DNA from: an uncultured Bacteroidota bacterium
GTDB taxonomy: Bacteria; Bacteroidota; Bacteroidia; Flavobacteriales; Flavobacteriaceae
DNA: 64,000 nt
Direction of reading: 5' to 3'
Assembly (NCBI GenBank): GCA_902635965.1
Contig: CACPQA010000002.1
Coordinates: 111,049-175,048 of the forward strand
In this document: piece after piece, positions 19,206 through 24,397 of the stretch
Position numbering within the stretch: the stretch's first letter is position 1
Layout: every line of letters starts with the position of its first letter
Position numbers and translations under genes: made by a program
The notes under the pieces: model-generated
Seen by the model: the letters and a program-made list of their open reading frames with translations, nothing else
What the model was told of the DNA's origin: nothing
Databases searched by the model: none

Positions 19206-19213
19206 TATATTTG
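19206..19213 (+). promoter_or_regulatory. Possible -7 box for the tRNA gene
   Basis: TATATTTG matches TAnnTTTG and lies about 100 nt before the tRNA. A TTG occurs at 19179-19181, slightly farther away than the usual -33 spacing. It is the only full consensus match I see between the divergent hemolysin III-like gene and the tRNA. Confidence 0.4.
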
Positions 19214-19312
19214 TTTTTGAAAATCAATATAAAATTGCTTTGATTAAAATTTTTAGAATTCATCCAATTTTTTTATCAAGTCTCCTTATGGTAGATCTGA
19301 TCTGATTGAAAA

Positions 19313-19386
19313 GGTCCTATAGCTCAGTTGGTTAGAGTAGCTGACTCATAATCAGTTGGTCCCTGGTTCGAGCCCAGGTGGGACCA
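19313..19386 (+). tRNA. tRNA with CAU anticodon (elongator Met or Ile2)
   Basis: The sequence folds into a standard cloverleaf. The acceptor stem pairs GGTCCTA with TGGGACC (one G-U pair), the D-arm is AGCTCAGTTGGTTAGAG, the anticodon loop is CTCATAA with CAU at 19347-19349, and the T-arm is CCTGG-TTCGAGC-CCAGG. The first pair is G-C, so it is not an initiator tRNA. CAU can be elongator Met or lysidine-modified Ile2; I cannot decide. The discriminator is A19386, followed by CCC rather than an encoded CCA. Its 3' end (19375-19388) is the first of three copies marking the cassettes downstream. Confidence 0.95.
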
Positions 19387-19388
19387 CC
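19375..19388 (+). repeat. Core repeat copy 1 (tRNA 3' end, presumptive attachment site)
   Basis: CAGGTGGGACCACC spans the 3' half of the T-stem, the acceptor 3' strand and the discriminator of the tRNA. The same 14 bases recur at 20135-20148 and 21285-21298. Copies 1 and 2 stay identical for 31 nt from the C of CAGG, through the start of the following terminator. Confidence 0.85.
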
Positions 19389-19391
19389 CTT

Positions 19392-19430
19392 AAACCCTCT
19401 AAGTCCTTGACTATGAGGGTTTTTGTTTTT
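19392..19430 (+). terminator. Terminator behind the tRNA (left end of cassette A)
   Basis: AAACCCTC (19392-19399) pairs with GAGGGTTT (19415-19422), followed by a T-rich run. It ends the tRNA transcript. A homologous hairpin follows core copy 2 but not copy 3, so it seems to travel with the cassette's left end. Confidence 0.85.
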
Positions 19431-19443
19431 AATGATTTAATTG

Positions 19444-19462
19444 TCGAACCAATTGTCGAACC
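19444..19462 (+). repeat. Left arm heptamers of cassette A
   Basis: TCGAACC occurs at 19444-19450 and 19456-19462, 12 nt apart, 69 nt from the start of core copy 1. The same spacing and distance is seen with CCGAACC in cassette B. They lie 25-40 nt before the GNAT start codon. Confidence 0.8.
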
Positions 19463-19486
19463 TTTTATTAAATTAAGGTTTCAATT

Positions 19487-20008
19487 ATGAATGTAAAACT
19501 GAAAATAGAAGAACTCGAGAATGAGGTGATATTTTTAAGACAAACCTTAAGGGAAGACTTTGAAGATTTGTATAAACAAGGAGGTCATCAAATGATTTGG
19601 GAACAACATTCAGAAAAGGACAGGTATAAAAAAGATAAGTTTCTAGAATATTTTAACTCTGGGATTAAGAACGAATTTGGAAGTCTAACAATTATCAATA
19701 AAAAGAACAACAAAATTGTTGGGTGGACTAGACTTTATGATTTTAAAGAAGAAGACCTTTCAGTCAAACTAGGGTATACTTTTCTTGGTAAAGATTATTG
19801 GGGATCAAACATAAATTACAATGTTAAAAAACTAATATTAGATTATGTTTTTTCTTTTTTAAACACTGTTTATTTTGATGTTTATGAAAAAAATATTCGT
19901 TCACAAAAGTCGGTAATGAAATTAGGGGGAATCTTAAACAAGATTAACTCAAATAAACATGAATATATTTTAACAAAAAAGGAATGGTCCAAATGGGACT
20001 CGAACTAG
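19487..20008 (+). CDS. GNAT-family N-acetyltransferase (cargo of cassette A)
   Basis: A 173-residue protein resembling RimJ/RimL-type GNAT acetyltransferases. The central region has GSLTIINKKNNKIVGWTRL (beta strands 2-3), VKLGYTFLGKDYWGSNIN with the beta-4 and acetyl-CoA loop, then a helix and YFDVYEKNIRSQKSVMKLG (strand 5 and helix 4), the usual asparagine-rich GNAT C-terminal motif. The pyrophosphate loop is degenerate. Substrate unknown. It is the only gene in cassette A. Its last eight codons, including the stop, overlap the degenerate inverted tRNA-like segment, so the cassette end and the protein C-terminus share sequence. Confidence 0.8.
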   Translation: MNVKLKIEELENEVIFLRQTLREDFEDLYKQGGHQMIWEQHSEKDRYKKDKFLEYFNSGIKNEFGSLTIINKKNNKIVGWTRLYDFKEEDLSVKLGYTFLGKDYWGSNINYNVKKLILDYVFSFLNTVYFDVYEKNIRSQKSVMKLGGILNKINSNKHEYILTKKEWSKWDSN

Positions 20009-20148
20009 GGTTAATGTTAAAAAACCTTGATTTTTAACATGGTTCGAACTTCGAACTAGATTGGTTCGATTATCGAACCACCTTAAACACCTAACTATTT
20101 GATAATCACTAGATATATAACCCTGATTCTGGGACAGGTGGGACCACC
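19986..20148 (+). repeat. Right end of cassette A, homologous to the right end of cassette B
   Basis: 20001-20150 aligns without gaps to 21151-21300 at a constant offset of 1150 nt, with about 109 of 150 identical bases by hand count. It contains GGTCC...CTCGAAC.AGGG (19986-20010), GGTTCGA at 20041 and 20063 (22 nt apart), TCGAACC at 20073-20079 making a perfect 7-bp inverted repeat with the second one, and core copy 2. Confidence 0.85.
20135..20148 (+). repeat. Core repeat copy 2
   Basis: CAGGTGGGACCACC, identical to the tRNA 3' end. Only this part of the tRNA is present, so it is not a functional tRNA. It is preceded by GGGA where the tRNA has GCCC. Confidence 0.85.
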
Positions 20149-20151
20149 CTT

Positions 20152-20190
20152 AAACCCTCTAAGTCATTGATTTAGAGGGTTTTTGTTTTT
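20152..20190 (+). terminator. Terminator at the left end of cassette B
   Basis: AAACCCTCTAA (20152-20162) pairs with TTAGAGGGTTT (20172-20182), followed by TTGTTTTTT. It is homologous to the hairpin behind the tRNA, and differences fall mainly in the loop or lengthen the stem. It would stop transcription leaving cassette A. Confidence 0.8.
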
Positions 20191-20203
20191 TACATTTCTT
20201 ATT

Positions 20204-20222
20204 CCGAACCAAAATCCGAACC
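20204..20222 (+). repeat. Left arm heptamers of cassette B
   Basis: CCGAACC occurs at 20204-20210 and 20216-20222, again 12 nt apart and 69 nt from the core start. The first base differs from cassette A (C for T), matching the right-end heptamers of the same cassette. Confidence 0.8.
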
Positions 20223-20241
20223 AAAATCATTAATTTGTAGT

Positions 20242-20691
20242 ATGATTTATGATTTTGATTCTCTTATTGATAAGTTGAATTATCTTGATGAAGAGACATC
20301 CCCTAAATGGGGAAAAATGAATTCATTTCAAATGATTAATCATTGTAACAATTTTATTGAAGTCTCATTAGGAAACCAAAAAATTAGTCTTCGGACAAGA
20401 TTATTTGGGAGACTTTTTGGAAAAGTATTTTTGAAATATTTAAAGTCATTGGATTTTGATATAAACAAGTATCCAAAAAATTCAAAAACCCTAAAAGAGT
20501 TTAAGTCTTTTAGTTCAGAAGAATCATTTTTAAATAAAAAAAACAGACTTACTGAAAACATTAAAATAGTTAAGGAGTTAAAGTCTCATTATACTATTCA
20601 CAACATATATGGTAATATTGAAACTAGTTTATTTAAGAAACTAGTTCATTTCCACACCTCATATCACTTTAATCAATTTGGGATTTTATAA
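20242..20691 (+). CDS. DUF1569-family protein (DinB-like helical fold), cargo of cassette B
   Basis: A 149-residue protein with PKWGKMNSFQMINHCNNFIE near residues 22-41, YPKNSKTLKEFKSF near 79-92, and LFKKLVHFHTSYHFNQFGI at the C-terminus. This pattern (WG.M...QM..H near the start, H.YHF.QFG near the end) is that of DUF1569, related to the DinB/YfiT four-helix bundle with a histidine metal site. The biochemical role is unknown. It follows the left arm heptamers by 19 nt, so its promoter probably overlaps them. Confidence 0.75.
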   Translation: MIYDFDSLIDKLNYLDEETSPKWGKMNSFQMINHCNNFIEVSLGNQKISLRTRLFGRLFGKVFLKYLKSLDFDINKYPKNSKTLKEFKSFSSEESFLNKKNRLTENIKIVKELKSHYTIHNIYGNIETSLFKKLVHFHTSYHFNQFGIL

Positions 20692-20694
20692 TTG

Positions 20695-20734
20695 GTCCTT
20701 TTAAAACCTGAACCGAACCTAAATCCAAAACAAA
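20695..20734 (+). other. Collapsed cassette junction between the two genes of cassette B
   Basis: Right after the DUF1569 stop the sequence begins GGTCCTTTTAAAACCTGAACC (20695-20714 region), like the start of the B right end (GGTCCTAAAAGAACCTGAACC at 21136). It then continues CCGAACCTAAATCC (20713-20726), like the B left arm CCGAACCAAAATCC at 20204. The intervening core and terminator are missing. It looks like a right end and a left end joined by deletion. Confidence 0.5.
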
Positions 20735-20754
20735 TAAATTATTTTTGAAAGTTG

Positions 20755-21153
20755 ATGAACAGAAAATATTTTTATTATCTAGTTTTTGGAGTTACATTTT
20801 TAACATTTGGATTGGTTCAAGATTACATCAGACCAAACTATGAAGGAGGAAATGACGTTATAATTTATTTTCTTGGAGTAATTCCTAACTTCCTTCCAGG
20901 TATTGGTCTTCCAAGTATGTTTTATGTAATCATTCCAGAGATTTTTAAACCTAATACATCTATTTACAGAAATAGATTAAAGTGGTCAATAATCATTTCT
21001 ATGATTGGTCTAATTGGAAATGAGTTTATAACAATTTACACTCCAGGAAGAGGAGTTTTTGATTGGAATGATGTATTATGGACAATTATTGGTGGAATAG
21101 TTTTTTATTTTCTACAAGGGACAATTCAAAATAATGGTCCTAAAAGAACCTGA
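20755..21153 (+). CDS. Small multi-pass membrane protein, unknown function (cargo of cassette B)
   Basis: A 132-residue protein from the ATG at 20755; a TTG one codon earlier is also in frame. Four hydrophobic stretches are visible: YYLVFGVTFLTFGLVQDY, IIYFLGVIPNFLPGIGLP with FYVIIPEIF, SIIISMIGLIGNEFITIY and TIIGGIVFYFLQG. Between them lie short polar loops, one with DWNDV before the last helix. I do not recognise a family. Its final codons overlap the inverted tRNA-like segment at the cassette's right end, as in cassette A. Confidence 0.6.
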   Translation: MNRKYFYYLVFGVTFLTFGLVQDYIRPNYEGGNDVIIYFLGVIPNFLPGIGLPSMFYVIIPEIFKPNTSIYRNRLKWSIIISMIGLIGNEFITIYTPGRGVFDWNDVLWTIIGGIVFYFLQGTIQNNGPKRT

Positions 21154-21298
21154 ACCTGGGTTGTAGTCAAAAAATCTTGATTTTTGAGAAGGTTCGGAAC
21201 ACTAACCAAAATGGTTCGGATACCGAACCACCTACATCAGTTAACTTGTTGATTATCATTATATATACAACCCCCCTTTGAGGACAGGTGGGACCACC
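21136..21298 (+). repeat. Right end of cassette B
   Basis: This is the counterpart of 19986-20148. It contains GGTCC...TGAACC.GGG (21136-21160), GGTTCGG at 21191 and 21213 (22 nt apart), CCGAACC at 21223-21229 forming a perfect 7-bp inverted repeat with a 3-nt spacer, and the core at 21285. Both arms of the palindrome carry the compensating A-to-G and T-to-C change relative to cassette A. Confidence 0.85.
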
Positions 21299-21299
21299 A
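21285..21299 (+). repeat. Core repeat copy 3, probably the original tRNA 3' end
   Basis: CAGGTGGGACCACC followed by A, so discriminator A (21296) is followed by an encoded CCA (21297-21299). Copies 1 and 2 have CCC there. No heptamers occur 69 nt downstream, so no further cassette follows. This suggests copy 3 is the native tRNA end displaced by the insertions. Confidence 0.7.
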
Positions 21300-21612
21300 A
21301 CATAAAACCCCAACTTGTTGAATTACAAATTGTTGGGGTTTTGTTTTTACATAAAACACCCTTTAGGGTACCATAATACAATTTAGTAAACTTACCCTAA
21401 AGGAAGAAAAAACCTAACCCCGATATAAAAACCACTCCGATTAGGGTTTAGGGGAAAAGTATTCTCTCAGTTACAAGAAACCTCATCATGAATATAACCT
21501 CTGTTAGATTTAACAGAAGTATATTTAAAACGGAATATCATCTAAATCCAATTGTTAGGACCTCGTTGAGTTCCAATTTTATAAATACTTATATTTAATA
21601 TTAAATCGTATT
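21300..21612 (+). other. Intergenic stretch after the cassette array
   Basis: This 313-nt region has no convincing gene. It holds the terminator at 21304-21342, an 11-bp inverted repeat (CCTTTAGGGTA 21360-21370 with TACCCTAAAGG 21393-21403) and a short hairpin around TCTGTTA/TAACAGA near 21500. It must also contain the promoter of the S9 peptidase gene, but I see no full TAnnTTTG box. Confidence 0.5.
21304..21348 (+). terminator. Terminator after core copy 3 (probable native tRNA terminator)
   Basis: AAAACCCCAAC (21304-21314) pairs with GTTGGGGTTTT (21332-21342), followed by GTTTTT. It is unrelated in sequence to the two cassette terminators. This fits the idea that it is the original terminator of the tRNA before insertion. 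Confidence 0.8.
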
Positions 21613-23670
21613 ATGAAATTTTTCACTCTATTAATAAATTTAATTTTAGGACTAGTATTATCTGCTCAACCAACTATAAAAGAAATTTTAGATTCCCCCT
21701 TTGCATCTAATTTGACAGTCTCTAGAGATAGTAAAACTCTTGCATGGGTAGACAACATTGCTGGTGAAAGAAATATATTTATTGCAACTGGAGACCAATT
21801 TTCTTCCGTTTATAAACTTACAGAATATGTTGGAGACCAAGGAATATCTCTAAGTAATCTGGAGTTTACACCCGACGGGTACAGCTTGGTTTATGTAAGA
21901 GGGAATACTAAAAATAGACAAGGTGAGGCAGCAAACCCTGGTTTGCTAGACGAAGACACGGGGCAAGCTATTTTTATCCATTCTTTAAATAACAGAAAAA
22001 AAATAAAAATTTCTAAAGGCTCTATGCCAAGTATTTCGCATGACGGATCTACAATTGCATTCGTCAAAGAGGGCCAAATATGGACAGCATCCTTAAATGA
22101 CAGTATAAGTCAACCAAAAAAGTTATTCAGTATTCGTGGATCTCAATCTGATATCAATTGGAGTCCAAATGACAATTATTTGGCTTTTACAAGCTCACGT
22201 TCTGACAACTCATATATTGGAGTTTACAGCTTCAAGGATATGAAGGTGGTTTTCATGGACCCTTCGGTGGATCGTGACTTTTCTCCTGAATGGAGTCCAA
22301 ATAACAAAAAAGTTGCATTTATTAGAAAGCCTTATGCTAAAGATGTTCCACCATTTAGCCCACAAAAAAGTGCCCGCCCATGGAGTATTAGGGTTATAAA
22401 CTTAAGCAGCGGTCAGTCTAAATCTTTGTGGGAAGCAGACCCAGGTAGGGGTTCTGCATTTTTTAATCAGTTCCCTAGAGCTGCTCTCAAATGGACCATC
22501 GACAATCAACTTATTTTCCCGTGGGAGAAAAATGGATGGATGCACCTATATTCCTTGGATGTTCAGTCAGGGAATACCTCTCAACTAACATATGGTGATG
22601 GAATAGTCGAACAATATCACCTTAATAAAGAGAATAACTACATCTTATACACGACAAATGTTAATGACATCCACGCACGCCATATTGGGAAGATATACCT
22701 TGATTCAAAAAAAAATGTAATGCTTACAAATGGTGAGGGAACTGAAGTTAGCCCACTCCCTGTAAAAAAAGGATTTGCGTTCTTAAAGACAACAGCCCAA
22801 CATACTTCTCGTCCAGCTGTATTTTTAAATGGAGAAGAACAATTAATTGGAAACAAAACAAAGATTTTCGAAAATCAAAGAATACCGGATGTTATCAAAA
22901 TTTCTGCTACTGACGGGAGTAAATTTATGGCTACTATTTTTTATCCAGACAATTATAACAAGAAAAAAAAGTATCCAGCATCAATTTTTCTCCATGGCGG
23001 GAGTCGAAGACAAATGCTTCGAACATACCACTACAGCGGATATTATAGCAATGCATTTGCTGTACAACAATATTTCGCAAGCCAGGGCTATATAGCCATG
23101 ATGATAAATTATCGAAGTGGAATTGGTTATGGCACTGAATTTAGAGAAGCTAATAATTACGGGATTACAGGAGCTAGCGAAGTATATGACTTAATTGGGG
23201 CTGGAGAATACTTAGCATCAAGAAGTGACATAGACCCAAATCGAATAGCAATTTGGGGGGGTAGCTATGGAGGGTATTTAACAGCACACGGTCTGTCTCG
23301 AAGAAGTGATCTTTTCTCGGTAGGTGTTGACATTCATGGCGTACACAACTGGAACACTGAGCTGCCGACTTTTGCTAGTTGGTATAATCCCCATTACTAT
23401 CCTAAAATCGCTGCATTGGCATACCAATCTTCACCTGAAGCATACTTAGATGGTTGGGAAAGCCCGGTACTATTAATTCATGGGGATGACGATCGCAATG
23501 TCCCTTTTACGGAGTCCGTCGTTTTATCAGAACAATTAAGAGAGAGAGGTGTTTATTTTGAACAATTAATATTCCCAGACGAGGTACACGGATTTTTGCT
23601 TCAAGATAATTGGGTTAGGTGCATGGAAGCCACGTTTGAATTTATTGATAGGCATATAGGGGTAAAATAA
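21613..23670 (+). CDS. S9-family prolyl oligopeptidase, secreted
   Basis: A 685-residue exported peptidase. A signal peptide (to about LSAQ, residue 18) is followed by a TolB-like beta-propeller with repeated SPDG-like blades (LEFTPDGYSL, INWSPNDNYLAF, PEWSPNNKKVAF). The C-terminal alpha/beta-hydrolase domain starts near residue 430. The catalytic triad is visible: Ser551 in GGSYGG, Asp627 in HGDDDRNVPF and His659 in DEVHGF. It should cleave short peptides in the periplasm. It stands alone between the cassette array and the molybdenum-enzyme locus. Confidence 0.92.
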   Translation: MKFFTLLINLILGLVLSAQPTIKEILDSPFASNLTVSRDSKTLAWVDNIAGERNIFIATGDQFSSVYKLTEYVGDQGISLSNLEFTPDGYSLVYVRGNTKNRQGEAANPGLLDEDTGQAIFIHSLNNRKKIKISKGSMPSISHDGSTIAFVKEGQIWTASLNDSISQPKKLFSIRGSQSDINWSPNDNYLAFTSSRSDNSYIGVYSFKDMKVVFMDPSVDRDFSPEWSPNNKKVAFIRKPYAKDVPPFSPQKSARPWSIRVINLSSGQSKSLWEADPGRGSAFFNQFPRAALKWTIDNQLIFPWEKNGWMHLYSLDVQSGNTSQLTYGDGIVEQYHLNKENNYILYTTNVNDIHARHIGKIYLDSKKNVMLTNGEGTEVSPLPVKKGFAFLKTTAQHTSRPAVFLNGEEQLIGNKTKIFENQRIPDVIKISATDGSKFMATIFYPDNYNKKKKYPASIFLHGGSRRQMLRTYHYSGYYSNAFAVQQYFASQGYIAMMINYRSGIGYGTEFREANNYGITGASEVYDLIGAGEYLASRSDIDPNRIAIWGGSYGGYLTAHGLSRRSDLFSVGVDIHGVHNWNTELPTFASWYNPHYYPKIAALAYQSSPEAYLDGWESPVLLIHGDDDRNVPFTESVVLSEQLRERGVYFEQLIFPDEVHGFLLQDNWVRCMEATFEFIDRHIGVK

Positions 23671-23932
23671 TTTTTGATCTTCTTTTTGGTGCTGATCTAT
23701 CATAAATTTAAGGTGGGTATTAAGTTATAAAGAGAATCAAAAGTCTTCCCCCCTCAAGCCATGGTACGGGGCTAACTAAAATATTAACTTTTTAATAGTT
23801 ACAGAACGTTCACAAATGGATACCATAGAAAAGATGTTTAAACACTTAAATAACAGTTGATTTTTTATTTTTTAGTACATATTATTATTTTAGTTAATTA
23901 ATTTGCAATAATATTGTTATAAACCTATTATA

Positions 23933-24388
23933 ATGGCAAAATTTAAACTTAAAATAAATGGTAAATCACTAAACGTGGACGTCGATCCCTCAACACCAAT
24001 TTTATGGGTCCTTAGAGATCATCTTGATCTCTTGGGGACTAAATACGGATGTGGTATATCTCAGTGTGGAGCATGTACTATCCACATAAACGATGTTGCT
24101 GTTCGTTCGTGTCAACTACCGATATCCTCTGTAGGTGATAATAAAATAACAACTATTGAAGGTTTGTCTGAAAACGGCGATCATCCAGTTCAAAAAGCTT
24201 GGTTAGAACATGACATACCTCAATGCGGATACTGCCAGTCTGGTCAAATTATGAGTGCATCGGCTCTTTTGAAAGCAAATAGTAATCCCTCTGATGACGA
24301 TATTGACGAAGCAATGAATGGGAACATCTGCAGATGTGGGACTTACACTCGAATAAAAGCTGCTATTAAGACAGCTTCAAAATCTTAA
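23933..24388 (+). CDS. 2Fe-2S subunit of a xanthine-dehydrogenase-family oxidoreductase
   Basis: A 151-residue ferredoxin-like small subunit. The N-terminal plant-type 2Fe-2S domain has [12 protein letters not shown] with its fourth Cys in RSCQLP. The C-terminal helical domain binds a second cluster through [10 protein letters not shown] and [10 protein letters not shown]. This is the two-cluster layout of the small subunit in two-subunit molybdenum hydroxylases such as isoquinoline 1-oxidoreductase and some aldehyde dehydrogenases; there is no FAD subunit gene here. It starts the molybdenum operon and is 9 nt before the large-subunit gene. The 262-nt region upstream holds no recognised riboswitch or clear promoter box. 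Confidence 0.93.
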   Translation: MAKFKLKINGKSLNVDVDPSTPILWVLRDHLDLLGTKYGCGISQCGACTIHINDVAVRSCQLPISSVGDNKITTIEGLSENGDHPVQKAWLEHDIPQCGYCQSGQIMSASALLKANSNPSDDDIDEAMNGNICRCGTYTRIKAAIKTASKS

Positions 24389-24397
24389 AATTGATTT

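Larger units (their letters stand above)
19375..20148 (+). mobile_element. Cassette A: tRNA-anchored minimal element carrying a GNAT gene
   Basis: The unit is bounded by two copies of the 14-nt tRNA 3' end, 760 nt apart (19375 and 20135). From left to right it holds the core, a terminator hairpin (19392-19422), two direct TCGAACC heptamers (19444 and 19456), one GNAT gene, then the right-end block. That block has a degenerate inverted tRNA-like segment (19986-20010), two GGTTCGA (20041 and 20063), one inverted TCGAACC (20073) and the next core. No recombinase gene lies in it. Core plus flanking arm repeats resemble the attachment sites of tyrosine-recombinase elements that enter tRNA 3' ends. 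Mobility is inferred. Confidence 0.75.
20135..21298 (+). mobile_element. Cassette B: tRNA-anchored element with DUF1569 and a small membrane protein gene
   Basis: The unit is bounded by core copies 2 and 3, 1150 nt apart. It has the same architecture as cassette A: core, terminator (20152-20182), two direct CCGAACC heptamers (20204 and 20216), genes, an inverted tRNA-like segment (21136-21160), two GGTTCGG (21191 and 21213), an inverted CCGAACC (21223) and core copy 3. An extra CCGAACC and a partial right-end-like segment between its two genes suggest that it arose from two cassettes. No recombinase gene lies within it. Confidence 0.75.

Noticed and set aside
20120..20148. Second tRNA gene at core copy 2
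   Set aside because: Only the acceptor 3' strand and part of a degenerate T-arm are present; no D-arm or anticodon arm precedes it. The same applies to copy 3 at 21285.
19375..21298. Integron cassette array
   Set aside because: The junctions are tRNA 3' ends with heptamer arms. I see no attC-like folded sites with GTTRRRY boxes and no IntI gene in the window.
21360..21403. 11-bp inverted repeat as a further cassette end
   Set aside because: It lacks the heptamers and tRNA core that define the cassette ends; more likely a leader hairpin or operator of the S9 peptidase gene.
23671..23932. Molybdenum-cofactor riboswitch before the hydroxylase genes
   Set aside because: The 262-nt region has a short GC-richer part, but I could not build the conserved Moco-element stems, so I did not call it.
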